A stretch of DNA of 32,510 nucleotides from a bacterium (GCA_003354045.1 PIVZ01000005.1:1-32510), one strand, 5' to 3'; positions 23,467 to 32,325 are shown, numbered from the stretch's first letter. Translations and numbers: made by a program. The notes: generated from the sequence alone by a model not told the origin.

Positions 23467-24164
23467 GTCTCACCTTTACGGATCTTCCCTGCCGCGGCGC
23501 TGAATCGCTCGACAAGCGTCCGTACCTTCTCGGGGTCTTTCTTGCCTCTCGATCCTTCCACCCCGCTACAGAGATCGATCCCATGCGGGCGCACTTCGGC
23601 AAGTGCGGCGCCAACGTTGTCGGGCCCGATTCCGCCGGCAAGAAAGACCGGCACTGAAGCGGCCTTCACGATCTCGGCGGCCGCGCTCCAGTCTCCGACT
23701 TTTCCCGTTCCTCCGCGACGCAGAACTCCGTCACTCGAATCGGCGCTGTCGATGAGCAACGCATCCGCGCCGGCCGCAATGTACGCTTCGGGCAACGCCT
23801 GACCGGTAAGGGGTGGTAGATGAATGGTCTTCCAGATGCGACACGGCAATCGAGCTTTGAGATCCGCCACGAGCTCGGGGGGCTCTTCACAAAGGAGCTG
23901 GAGAGCCCACGGCTCGATCTGCCTGACGATGTCTTCGGCCACGCCTGCCTCTGGATTGCAGAGCAATACGACGACCGGTACTGCCGAGGCCGAGGCTACC
24001 TCTCGAGCGTGGGCTGGTGAAAGGCTCCTCTCCGAGAAGGGTACGTCCACTACGATGCCGCAGAAGTCGGCACCAGAAGTTCCGACGAGCTCCGCGTCTT
24101 CCCTGTTGGTCACACCGCAGATCTTGAGCTGCACGCGGATCGACACGTCACTCTTCGGCTTCAA
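23463..24164 (-). CDS. TrpF-like phosphoribosylanthranilate isomerase family protein
   Basis: A 233-residue (beta-alpha)8 protein. KICGVTN carries the catalytic Cys (C16), LLIDSADS the catalytic Asp (D139), GGTGKVGDW (151-159) and LAGGIGPDNVGAAL (175-188) the phosphate-binding loops, and IDLCSGVEGSRGKKD the conserved end. The canonical PRAI residues are all present. An Amadori-type rearrangement of an N-phosphoribosyl aryl amine is therefore possible. No other tryptophan gene is nearby. Instead it overlaps a beta-RFAP-synthase-like gene (17 nt) and the dehydrogenase (4 nt), so a pathway-specific role is more likely than tryptophan synthesis. A GTG at 24146, just behind the previous stop, is an alternative start. 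Confidence 0.87.
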   Translation of the reverse strand: MKPKSDVSIRVQLKICGVTNREDAELVGTSGADFCGIVVDVPFSERSLSPAHAREVASASAVPVVVLLCNPEAGVAEDIVRQIEPWALQLLCEEPPELVADLKARLPCRIWKTIHLPPLTGQALPEAYIAAGADALLIDSADSSDGVLRRGGTGKVGDWSAAAEIVKAASVPVFLAGGIGPDNVGAALAEVRPHGIDLCSGVEGSRGKKDPEKVRTLVERFSAAAGKIRKGET

Positions 24165-25137
24165 CGACGCGCATGCCGGTATTGTTCGCCTTGGTCAGAA
24201 AAGTTTCGCCGCCACCGTGGTCATCAATCCACTGCTTGCTCTTTTCGTGAAGCTCCGAGAGATCTTCGCCGAAAGCGAACAAGGAGGGCCCCCAACTACT
24301 CATGCCGACGCCGACACCGCCATTCTCGCGCAAGAACCGGCGGCAGTCGTGAAGCAGCTCCGTTTGCGCCCGGAGCTCGAACACCTTGAAGCCAAGCGTT
24401 TGGAAATCGTCCATGGCGCGGCCGAAGGTTTCCAGATCCTTCTCCAAGACCGCAGGCAGCATCTGCATGAGGATGATGTGACAGATGCGCTGAACCTGGT
24501 CGAGCGGGATCGGACATACGACCCTGAAGAGAGTGACCTCGCGCAGCCCACTGGCGCCCTCCCCGAGCGGCGCGGTTACCAGTATGTCCCAGTCGGGAAA
24601 GTCGTGGCGCCCGAGAATGGGTGGCGGCTCCATCCCCGCCGATGCACCTGAAGGAGAGTAGCCCTGCTTGCTGTCATCCCCGCGGCGGAATTGATGACCG
24701 CCGTCAACTATGAATCCGCCGCGCTCGATGGCCTCCACGCCGATGCCGGAAGTTCCCCCTCTGCCGACCAGCTTCGCCAGCTCTCGTGAGGTCTTCTCGA
24801 GACCGTAGAGACGACATACTGCGAAGGCTGCGCCAACAAGCGCTTGAGTCGCACTGCCGAGCCCGGCGTGCGGAAGCGGGCGCTCCGTCACATTCACCTT
24901 GACGCCGCTGAGGTCGTAGCGATCGCAGACCGCGCTGAGAGCAGCGCCTATCCGCTCAGCGAACTCCGGTTCGTCGGCGCATTCGACCTCGATACCCTGC
25001 GCCTTTACCGCCTCTACCGTCGTATGTGGGGCTTCCAAAGCCAGGCCGACGCCGCCGTCGATGCGGCCGATCTCGCCGTTGAGATCGATGAGGCCGAAGT
25101 GCAATCGTGCCGGCGTGCTCAAAACAATGCGTTTCAT
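24148..25137 (-). CDS. Beta-RFAP synthase-like GHMP-family protein (MptG-like)
   Basis: A 329-residue protein of the GHMP fold. It opens with STPARLHFGLIDLNGEIGRI and DGGVGLALEAP, and has PLPHAGLGSATQALVGAAF (88-106), the glycine-rich loop. Both blocks match beta-ribofuranosylaminobenzene 5'-phosphate synthases. These condense PRPP with 4-aminobenzoate or 4-hydroxybenzoate with loss of CO2, the first step to the methanopterin side chain. In bacteria they occur in organisms with H4MPT-linked C1 metabolism. No other methanopterin gene is visible here, so a related C-ribosylation is also possible. First gene of the four-gene operon; the 139-nt spacer to the upstream glutamate dehydrogenase gene shows no gene that I can support. 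Confidence 0.85.
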   Translation of the reverse strand: MKRIVLSTPARLHFGLIDLNGEIGRIDGGVGLALEAPHTTVEAVKAQGIEVECADEPEFAERIGAALSAVCDRYDLSGVKVNVTERPLPHAGLGSATQALVGAAFAVCRLYGLEKTSRELAKLVGRGGTSGIGVEAIERGGFIVDGGHQFRRGDDSKQGYSPSGASAGMEPPPILGRHDFPDWDILVTAPLGEGASGLREVTLFRVVCPIPLDQVQRICHIILMQMLPAVLEKDLETFGRAMDDFQTLGFKVFELRAQTELLHDCRRFLRENGGVGVGMSSWGPSLFAFGEDLSELHEKSKQWIDDHGGGETFLTKANNTGMRVVEAEE

Positions 25138-25276
25138 CTAGTCGTTGACCCCTCGTTGCAAGGCGGCGTTCAACCGGCGCTTCGCCTCCCACAGATAGCC
25201 GCCGCCAGTCGCTTGCCCGTTTACACCCGTGTGCGGCCGCAACCGAGAGCAGTCGGTGAAGCCACGCGCTCGCTCT

Positions 25277-26626
25277 TTACGGGAAGATCTCACGTTCCGC
25301 AAAGACGGCCATCAAGCGCTCCAGTGCAACGCCGTAGCAGGCCAGGCGGAAGTCGCACTTGTTGTGATGCGCGAACTCTTCCATCTGCTCGTAGGCATCG
25401 TGCATGGCGCGTCTCAAGCGGTCGTCTACCTCGGAGGCGGTCCACTTCTCGCTTCGGCGGTTTTGCACCCATTCGTAGTAGCTGACGGTCACGCCCCCGG
25501 CGTTCGCGATCAAGTCCGGCAGGATCTCGATTCCCCGCTCCTGTAACACCGCCTCGCCCTCGGGAGCACACGGCCCATTGGCGCCTTCAACGAGCAAGCG
25601 GACCCTGAGGGCCTTCGCTTCCTGTTGGCCGATTTGGTTCTCCAGGGCCGCGGGCACACAGATGTCGGCATCGACGCCCCAGAAATCTTCACGGCTGATT
25701 GGCTCGCCGTTCGAATAGCCCTCGATGCTACCGTTTCCATCTACGTACTGCTGCAACCGATGTGTGTTGAAGCCTTCCGGGTTGTAGAGGTACCCGGTAT
25801 GGTCGCCGACCGCGACCAGCGACACACCGAGCTCGCTCAGCAACACTGCAACGTGCGACCCGACATTGCCGAAGCCCTGGACGATCAGCCCCTTGCCGTG
25901 CAGGTCAAAACGTTCGCGCTCGGCCCACTCGCAGATGCAATGCACGACCCCCTGCCCCGTCGCTTTGACGCGCCCGTGGGTGCCGCCGCTGGTGATGGGC
26001 TTGCCGGTGACGACACCGAGGGCCGCCTCCTTCTTGACCATGCCCACCGTGTTCATGAACGTGTCCATCGCCCATGCCATCACCTGTGCGTTGGTGCCCA
26101 TGTCAGGAGCCGCGATGTCGTAGTCGGGGCCGATGTTGGAGCCGAGTGCGTGGAAAAACTTCCTCGTGATGCGCTGCAGCTCCCCCCGCGACACATCGCG
26201 CGGGTTGAACTTGATGCCGCCTTTCGCGCCACCCAGCGGCAGGTTCATCAAGGCGCACTTGTAGGTCATCAAAGAAGCGAGCGCCTTGAGATCGTCCAAT
26301 GACGCCAACTCGTGATAGCGCATGCCGCCCTTGTAGGGACCGAGGATGTTCGAGTGCTGGATGCGATAGCCCTTGAAGAGTCGAAACTCGCCATCATCCA
26401 TACGAACCGGGAAGTTGACGATCAGCTCGTTCTTCGGCTGTCCCAGGATTGTCTCTACGTACTCGGGCAGCTCGACTATCCGGGCCGCTTGCTCCAGATA
26501 GCCCTGGATTGCACTGAAGAACGGGTACCTGTCCTCGGCCGGCCGTCTTCCCGGCAATGACGGATCCGCTTCACCAGATCTTGCGGCTGTTGCGCTCGTC
26601 TCCTGCCCGGTCGCGTCATCGCCCAT
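25277..26626 (-). CDS. gdhA: Glutamate dehydrogenase (Glu/Leu/Phe/Val dehydrogenase family)
   Basis: A 449-residue enzyme that interconverts glutamate and 2-oxoglutarate plus ammonia. GPYKGGMRYH (96-105) binds substrate, LPLGGAKGGI (129-138) carries the catalytic Lys135, and APDMGTNAQVMAW holds the catalytic Asp175. GLIVQGFGNVGSHVA (246-260) is the nucleotide-binding motif, and LIANAGGVTVSYYEW is conserved. The first 30 residues are a polar extension. GGAGAG-like sequence 8 nt before the ATG supports the start. Its specificity within the family (Glu rather than Leu) is supported by length and the GGMRYH region. It is upstream of the four-gene operon on the same strand, but 139 nt away, so cotranscription is uncertain. 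Confidence 0.93.
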   Translation of the reverse strand: MGDDATGQETSATAARSGEADPSLPGRRPAEDRYPFFSAIQGYLEQAARIVELPEYVETILGQPKNELIVNFPVRMDDGEFRLFKGYRIQHSNILGPYKGGMRYHELASLDDLKALASLMTYKCALMNLPLGGAKGGIKFNPRDVSRGELQRITRKFFHALGSNIGPDYDIAAPDMGTNAQVMAWAMDTFMNTVGMVKKEAALGVVTGKPITSGGTHGRVKATGQGVVHCICEWAERERFDLHGKGLIVQGFGNVGSHVAVLLSELGVSLVAVGDHTGYLYNPEGFNTHRLQQYVDGNGSIEGYSNGEPISREDFWGVDADICVPAALENQIGQQEAKALRVRLLVEGANGPCAPEGEAVLQERGIEILPDLIANAGGVTVSYYEWVQNRRSEKWTASEVDDRLRRAMHDAYEQMEEFAHHNKCDFRLACYGVALERLMAVFAEREIFP

Positions 26627-26814
26627 ATCGCTATCTCTCCTACGTATGCGTGGGTGGGACGAATGGGGGTCGGATACCCCTCTAGGTTAAGGCCTTTTGG
26701 CAGGGTGGCGCAACTACTTCTCTGCTGCGGCCCGCATGGGTCGCTCTCGGCACGTGCTCGAAGGTCTCGCCGGCGGGGAAGGCACGGGCCCCGGAGCGGC
26801 GGCAAACCTCCTGC

Positions 26815-28038
26815 CTACTTGCGGCCGCGCGCAGCGGCGAACGAGAACAGGCGGAAGGCAAACGGCCTGACCGCCCTGCCGATGGTGCTCGCCAGCAAGC
26901 CCGGTCTGCTCGTATTGGCCGCCGAGCCGAACTCGGTAAGCCTGAGCTGATCTTGAATGCCGACGCTCATGGCGTTTATCTCCGCGTCCAGCGGTATGCC
27001 GGTGGAGTCAGCGATACGCGTCATGCGCTGAAAGTTTCCGATGATGGCCGAGGTATCGACAAGGCCGGCCGGCCCGAGCTCGGCCAGGACTCTCTCGCGA
27101 GCCGCGGCCAGCGTTTGCTCATCACCACGCACGGCAGCCGTGGTAAAGGCCAGGAGGGCGGCCGCGTTCGGAATGCCGCTTGCGTCGGCGCCCTCGTCGT
27201 CGCGGACTGTGCTGACGTCGAGATCTTCTCCTTTCATTTCGCCACTCGCACGGAGCAGCAGCGCGTGCGCCGTAGTTCAATAGAAACACTCGTTCAACGC
27301 CGAGACGCGCCCGGCTACCAGCTCCATCTGCTGGCGGCTGATCGCACGGTTACCGGTGGCCGCGGGATCCGGCACGTCAACGAGGCCGACGTAGTAAGCA
27401 GTGCTCAGCTCCCTGAGGCCGCGCACCGCATCCGGCACCAAGCTCATGGCGCGCAGTACATTCGGGGCTCGTGGTGCATCGAAGAGGTCAGCCTCGGCGG
27501 CGGAGACGCGGCCAGGCACCAACATCGGAACCCACGCCTCGCCTTCCACGGCTCCCTCGGGCCGGTAGCTCGAGGGGTCGCCCGGCTGCGACTCCGGCAG
27601 CTCTTCCGGGGGCAGACCCGCGGCACGGTGAAAGCTGTCGATGCTGACGATGCTCACGAGAACGCCGATGATCTCGACGTAGTGTCCCTGGCTCAATCCC
27701 GAGGCCAGAGTTGCGTCGAACCAGTCCTTGGACAGACGCGCCTGGTCGGTCACCACTCTATGGATGACATCGACGGCCGCGGCCGGTAGCTCGCCGTTGC
27801 TGTCGTGATCGCCTTTGACGGCGTTGGGAGAGACGGCATCCTTGCGCGCCTTGCATAGCGCGCACGACGCGGCGTTCCTCACCTCGGCCGCAATCGCGAC
27901 TCGCTCGGCTCCGGACCACCACGCCCCCGGCCTGGCTATACGCGCCCAGGCGCTGCGGTTGGCCTCGGCAAGGTCCTCACGGATGGCTACCGGGCTGTCC
28001 GAGTACGAAAAATGCTGCTTTGCGGCTGCTTGCGCCAT
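26815..28038 (-). CDS. Two-domain AhpD/CMD-like selenoprotein (TGA read as Sec254)
   Basis: The track splits this gene into 27277-28038 and 26815-27237. Both are in the same frame, separated only by a TGA at 27279-27277 and a few open codons. Read through, it encodes 407 residues. The region around the TGA reads VSALNECFY-U-TTAHALLL. This is the AhpD/carboxymuconolactone decarboxylase motif CxxCxxxH, with C251, U254 and H258 and Sec in place of the second Cys. An N-terminal half carries SCALCKARKDAVSP (C59, C62), a second CxxC found in this family. GGAGGGAGAGG precedes the ATG. The probable role is a thiol/selenol peroxidase-type reductant or related redox protein. AhpD-like selenoproteins are known; a second TGA-bearing redox gene in the window argues against error. 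A SECIS-like hairpin follows. Confidence 0.9.
27247..27269 (-). promoter_or_regulatory. SECIS-like hairpin of the AhpD-like selenoprotein gene
   Basis: On the minus strand CGCACG pairs with CGTGCG (6 bp). Inside, GC pairs with GC, leaving the tetraloop TGCT whose G is about 18 nt after the TGA. If the inner pairs do not form, the 11-base loop has a G as its second base about 15 nt away, slightly short. Less convincing than the hairpin at 7097 but suitably placed. Confidence 0.55.
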
Positions 28039-28143
28039 TGTGCGCCTCTCCCTCCGCGTCGTGGTCTTGTGCGGGCTCGCTCCAATCCTATAGACCGGGC
28101 CGCCTGAGACAATGCAAGGACGCCATCAGGATGGAAAGAGCGT

Positions 28144-29526
28144 TCAGGCCAGCGGCCAGGGTGTACGCTCAAGGGTTGCGGGTGAGACCGTCGCGAGATC
28201 GATCTCTTGCGAACCTTCGGCTCCCTCGCCTTCTTCGATACCCTCGGCGCGCGCGTAGTAACGGCTGGCTTCTTTCAGGTTATACAGTGCCTTCTGCGGA
28301 TCGCCCGCCTTCCGCTCCAACCGCGCCGCGGCATAAAGCACCTGTGCTCGAGCGAGGTCGTTATCCATCTCGCGATACATCGCCATGGCAGTATTGTAAC
28401 GGCCGCGCGCCGCATCGATGTTGCCGAGCTCGGCATCGAGATCGGCCAAGGCAAACATCACGGTGCCTTCGCCGAAGCGATTCTCGCTGTTACGAAAGAC
28501 CGACAACGCGCCGACGAATAGCTTACGCGCGTCCTCAGGAGACTCCTCGCTCTGGATCTTACCGAGAACGATGAGCGCATTGCCCTCCCCCTGCGGGTTT
28601 TCCAGCTCGCGAAACAGCTCCAGCGCCTCTACGCAGTATGCACGAGCCTCGTCGAGCTCGCCGCTCACGCGTGCAACCTCGGCCAATCCGTAAAGCGCCT
28701 TCGCCTTACCCAGGGGATCCCCGAGTCTCTCGAAGCCGGCAAGCGCCTGCTCGTGGAGTTCCTTGGCCTCGGCGTCGTTTCCGGCCAACCACTCGACTCC
28801 GCCAAGTGCGCGCGCCGCCCGAGCTTCACCCGCAACGTCCATCACTCCGCGATACAGTCTCATGGTCCTGTTGTAGGCATCGCGCGCGTTGCCAACGTTT
28901 CCGCCCTGCAGCTCCAGCCTTCCGATACTGAGCATGACGCGACCTTCGCCGCCTTTGTCGTCGAGCTTTCCGTAGATGACCAGCGCTTCCGCAAACGCCT
29001 CGGCGGCGGCGGCTCTCTGACGCTCGTCCACTTCCAGGTCTCCGAGCTGTAACAGCGTGCCTGCCTGACCGCGGTAGTCACTCTGTTCTCGGAGTATCTC
29101 GAGGGCGGCCTGCAGCTCGCCGCGGCGCAAGTCGCTCTCACGTAGGTACTTCGGTGTGCCTATCTGAACGAAGCCATCATACCAGTGCCGCTCTCCCGCG
29201 GTCCGCTTTCCTTCCAGAGCGCCGTATGGCGCCAACACCGTCAAAGGGTCGAGTAAGAACACGAACAGCGCGACCGTGGCCGGAAGCACGCCGAGTATGC
29301 TCTTCGATTGAAAAGCGCAGGCGCGGGCCATCTCCGAAAGGACGAGAGCGGTCACCCCGGCCAAGGCAACGCGATAGCTCAGCGCCTGGGTAGAGCCGGT
29401 CGCGGGGACGAGAACCGCCAGCCCGATGACGAAGACGAGCAGAAGTACAGCAATCTCGAAAAAAGCACGCCGCGGCGGCGGGCCATCAAAGTCCGGACTC
29501 ACAGAGCTACCATTCATTCTCATCAA
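28144..29526 (-). CDS. Membrane-anchored TPR-repeat protein
   Basis: A 460-residue protein. The first 110 residues contain about three hydrophobic helices (FFEIAVLLLVFVIGLAVLV, ALAGVTALVLSEMA, LGVLPATVALFVFLL). From about 130 to 430 it consists of roughly 40-residue helical repeats of the TPR/Sel-like type used for tetratricopeptide signalling and assembly proteins, for example LGDLEVDERQRAAAAEAFAE and LAEVARVSGELDEARAYCVE. The last 30 residues are acidic and then polar. TPR scaffolds bind other proteins; no catalytic motif is present. It is transcribed toward the selenoprotein gene with a 105-nt gap and diverges from the CoA-transferase pair. Function unknown. Confidence 0.8.
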   Translation of the reverse strand: MMRMNGSSVSPDFDGPPPRRAFFEIAVLLLVFVIGLAVLVPATGSTQALSYRVALAGVTALVLSEMARACAFQSKSILGVLPATVALFVFLLDPLTVLAPYGALEGKRTAGERHWYDGFVQIGTPKYLRESDLRRGELQAALEILREQSDYRGQAGTLLQLGDLEVDERQRAAAAEAFAEALVIYGKLDDKGGEGRVMLSIGRLELQGGNVGNARDAYNRTMRLYRGVMDVAGEARAARALGGVEWLAGNDAEAKELHEQALAGFERLGDPLGKAKALYGLAEVARVSGELDEARAYCVEALELFRELENPQGEGNALIVLGKIQSEESPEDARKLFVGALSVFRNSENRFGEGTVMFALADLDAELGNIDAARGRYNTAMAMYREMDNDLARAQVLYAAARLERKAGDPQKALYNLKEASRYYARAEGIEEGEGAEGSQEIDLATVSPATLERTPWPLA

Positions 29527-29704
29527 CCTGGGTCATCACCCGCCGCCCCGGAACATTCAATGGAGTAGTTTGTCAGATTAGCATCCCCGACAAAGGCCAG
29601 CCAGACCAGGAAGAGCCCCCGCAAGGTGGTTGTCTCGCCGAAGCAGATGCCGCCACCGCTCCCGTTTTATCAACAGCCTGTCGTTTGCCAGGGTAGCATC
29701 TGAC

Positions 29705-29718
29705 TAGAACAGGTTCTA
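29705..29718. promoter_or_regulatory. Palindromic operator candidate, KstR/TetR type
   Basis: TAGAACAGGTTCTA is a perfect 6-2-6 inverted repeat. It fits the pattern TNNAACNNGTTNNA known for KstR-type TetR regulators of steroid/lipid catabolism in actinobacteria. It lies 93 nt before the first CoA-transferase ATG, in the 284-nt divergent spacer, which otherwise shows no gene. No TetR gene is in the window. Confidence 0.5.
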
Positions 29719-29810
29719 ATCCGCTTGTCTGCTCCGGCGACCCGTAATAAACCTCCGCCGGTGCGGGGAAATCCTGGGGTGGGCTGCCCGCCGCCAGCGG
29801 AGGATGACAT

Positions 29811-31022
29811 ATGACCGATGGCGCTTTGCAAGGAATACGGGTCGTGGAGCTGGGCCACATGGTCTCGGCGCCCTACTGCGCCAAGCTGTTCGCAGACTAC
29901 GGGGCGGAGGTCATCAAGGTAGAGCCACCGGCTGGCGACAAGGCGCGGTGCTGGGGGCCGTTTCCGGCCGACGAGCCGGACCCTGAGAAGAGCGGCCTGT
30001 TCTTCTTCCTCAACAGCAACAAGCAGGGCATCACGCTCGACGTCGGCAGCGAGCAAGGACGCGAGCTCTTCGTCCGGCTGCTGGCCGAGGCCGACGTCTT
30101 GGTCGAAAACAACGAGCCCCGCCAGATGCGCGAGTGGGGGTTGGACTACTCCGCCGTATCCAAGATCAATCCCGAGCTGGTGATGATATCGATCACACCG
30201 TTCGGGCAGAGCGGGCCCTACGCCGACTGGCGCGGCTACGACCTCAACGCCTATCACCTCTCCGGCGCGAGCAGCCGTTACTGCGGCCGTCCGAATGAGA
30301 CTCCGCTCGAGCATGGCACCTTTGCCGCCGACTTCTACGGCGCGGTGGCAGGGGCCACCTGGGGACTGGCGGCCACCTACGGACGCAAGGTCGCCGGCGG
30401 CGGGCAACAGATCGACGTATCGTGCGCCGAGGCGATCGCCGCCACCTTCGTCGGCGGCCAGAATATCGGCGCCTACGCCCAGGACGGAGCCTTCGAACGG
30501 CGCACCGGCGTGGGCATGCCGCTCGGTGCCCCCGCCACCATCCTGCCTTGCAAGGACGGGCACGTGTGGATGCTGGCGCTCGAGCCCGGACAGTGGAACG
30601 GCATGGTCCAGGTGATGGGCGATCCCGAGTGGGCACAGCTCGACATGTTCCAGGACATGTTCGTCCGCGCGCAAAACGCCGACGTCATCTACCCTCTCAT
30701 CGAAGAGTGGACGATGCAGCACAGCAAGTGGGACATCATGGAGAAGTGCCAGGAGGCCGGCTGCCCGGTGACGGCCGTCTTTACCGTGGCCGAGGCCGCC
30801 GAGCACGAGCACCTGCGCGAGCGCGACTACATCGTCGAGGTCGAGCATCCAGTGCTCGGCAAGCTGCGCGACCTCGGCGCCCCGTTCAAGCTGCCCGAGA
30901 GCCCGGGTGGGCCCGAGCGAGGAGCGCCGCTCATCGGCCAGCACAACGACGAGGTCTACACGGAACTGCTTGGCTTGAAGGCAGAGGAACTGACGCGTCT
31001 CCATGGCGAGGGCGTGGTCTAG
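29811..31022 (+). CDS. Family III (CaiB/BaiF) CoA-transferase, first of a pair
   Basis: A 403-residue enzyme that moves CoA between carboxylic acids. The start is supported by GCGGAGGATGACAT just upstream. GIRVVELGHMVSAPYCAKLF and ADYGAEVIKVEPPAGD form the N-terminal CoA-binding fold. EHGTFAADFYGAVAGATWGL holds the catalytic Asp (D174), and GQQIDVSCAEA is the conserved motif that follows. The C-terminus has APFKLPESPGG and the final IGQHNDEVYTELLGL typical of the family. A second family member follows 19 nt downstream. Such tandem pairs can form heteromeric enzymes (as BbsEF in benzylsuccinate metabolism) or act separately; the substrate is unknown. Confidence 0.93.
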   Translation: MTDGALQGIRVVELGHMVSAPYCAKLFADYGAEVIKVEPPAGDKARCWGPFPADEPDPEKSGLFFFLNSNKQGITLDVGSEQGRELFVRLLAEADVLVENNEPRQMREWGLDYSAVSKINPELVMISITPFGQSGPYADWRGYDLNAYHLSGASSRYCGRPNETPLEHGTFAADFYGAVAGATWGLAATYGRKVAGGGQQIDVSCAEAIAATFVGGQNIGAYAQDGAFERRTGVGMPLGAPATILPCKDGHVWMLALEPGQWNGMVQVMGDPEWAQLDMFQDMFVRAQNADVIYPLIEEWTMQHSKWDIMEKCQEAGCPVTAVFTVAEAAEHEHLRERDYIVEVEHPVLGKLRDLGAPFKLPESPGGPERGAPLIGQHNDEVYTELLGLKAEELTRLHGEGVV

Positions 31023-31041
31023 CACGAGCAGGAAAAAGTAG

Positions 31042-32262
31042 ATGGCAAAGTCACTCCCACTGGAAGGTATTCGCGTCGCCAATTTTGGTTGGGTGTGGGC
31101 CGGTCCCGTGGTCGGACAGACCATGTCCTTCCTCGGCGCCGAGGTCTACAAGATCGAGTCGCGCGCACGCATCGACATGACGCGTACGCTGCCGCCGTTT
31201 GCCGGCGGCGAGCGCGATCCTAACCGCAGCCTCTCTAATCATGCCTGCTGGGCGGGCAACGGCAGCGTCACGCTCAACCTCAAGAAGCCCGAGGCCAAGC
31301 AGCTCGCGCTCGAGCTGATCGCCAAGTGCGACGCGGTGGTGGAGAACTTCGGCCCCGGCGTCATGCAGGGCCTCGGGCTCGGCTACGAAGAACTACTGGC
31401 GGTCAAGCCGGACATCGTCATGTTCTCCATGCCGGCCGCGGGACTCTACGGCCCGTTCAAGAACATACGGACCTATGGGCTGAGCCTCACCAGCACGACC
31501 GGCCTCGACAGCTTGACCGGCTACTCGGGCGGAGGACCGATCCCGGTCGAGAACGCCTTCTCCGATCCGTTCAACGGAATCTTGGGAGCCTTCGCCATCC
31601 TTGCCGCGCTGAGCTACCGGGACCGTACCGGCAAGGGACAGCACGTGGACTACTCCCAGCAGGAGGCCGTCATGCAGATGGTCGGCCCGGCCTTCATGGA
31701 CCACGTCATGAACGGCCGTACGGCCGGGCCCATCGGCAACCGTCATCCGTTGATGGCCGCAGCACCGCACGGCGTTTTTCCGTGCGCGGGCGAGGATCGT
31801 TGGATAAGCATCGCCGTGGGAAGCGATGAGGAGTGGAACGGCTTGATAGCGGCAATGGGCGAACCAGAGTGGGCGCGCGCGCCCGCGCTGGCCGACCTGG
31901 CGGGCCGCTTGGCCGGCATCGACGAGCTTCACGAACAGCTCGCCGAGTGGACGGCCGAGCAGGACGACTACGAGTTGGCCGAGCGCCTGCAAAGCCACGG
32001 GGTGGCCGCCGCGCCGGTCTTGAATGTTGCCGACCTACTCAACGACCCTCACTACAAGGCGCGCGGCACTTTCGTGGAGGTGCGCCACCCTCTCGGGTTC
32101 GACGAGACGATCTACGGTGCCTACGTCAAGACGAGCCGCACTGAGGCTGACATCCGGCCAGGCCCGAGCATCGGTCAAGACAACGACCACGTCTTCAAAG
32201 AGCTGCTCGGCCTTCCCGAGGAACGCTACCGGCAGCTCATCGACGATGAGATCATCTACTGA
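31042..32262 (+). CDS. Family III (CaiB/BaiF) CoA-transferase, second of a pair
   Basis: A 406-residue paralogue of the gene before it, with moderate similarity. GIRVANFGWVWAGPVVGQTM and FLGAEVYKIESRARID open the fold. The catalytic Asp is D175 in NAFSDPFNGILGAFAILAAL, followed by GKGQHVDYSQQEA. The end has IGQDNDHVFKELLGL. An AGCAGGAAAAAGTAG sequence precedes the ATG, giving a moderate ribosome binding site. The WVWAGP segment near the start is typical of a different subgroup than the first gene, so the two are not simple duplicates. Both are probably under the palindrome at 29705-29718. It converges with a TPR gene at the right edge. Confidence 0.92.
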   Translation: MAKSLPLEGIRVANFGWVWAGPVVGQTMSFLGAEVYKIESRARIDMTRTLPPFAGGERDPNRSLSNHACWAGNGSVTLNLKKPEAKQLALELIAKCDAVVENFGPGVMQGLGLGYEELLAVKPDIVMFSMPAAGLYGPFKNIRTYGLSLTSTTGLDSLTGYSGGGPIPVENAFSDPFNGILGAFAILAALSYRDRTGKGQHVDYSQQEAVMQMVGPAFMDHVMNGRTAGPIGNRHPLMAAAPHGVFPCAGEDRWISIAVGSDEEWNGLIAAMGEPEWARAPALADLAGRLAGIDELHEQLAEWTAEQDDYELAERLQSHGVAAAPVLNVADLLNDPHYKARGTFVEVRHPLGFDETIYGAYVKTSRTEADIRPGPSIGQDNDHVFKELLGLPEERYRQLIDDEIIY

Positions 32263-32325
32263 TCGAGCCAGTTGACGCGAGCAAAGGCCCTTCGCCGAAT
32301 CCAGCTCTGCGGCCTGCCCCTCTCG

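Noticed and set aside
25138-25276. Small gene between gdhA and the MptG-like gene, ending at a TAG just before its ATG
   Set aside because: One frame (ending LWEAKRRLNAALQRGVND) looks protein-like, but it has no convincing start codon or ribosome binding site.
26815-27237. 140-residue ORF as a separate gene after the CMD-like gene
   Set aside because: It is in frame with the ORF before it and continues the AhpD motif across the TGA; the ATG at 27237 has no ribosome binding site.
29670-31124. 484-residue ORF on the minus strand
   Set aside because: Antisense to the first CoA-transferase; no recognisable domain.
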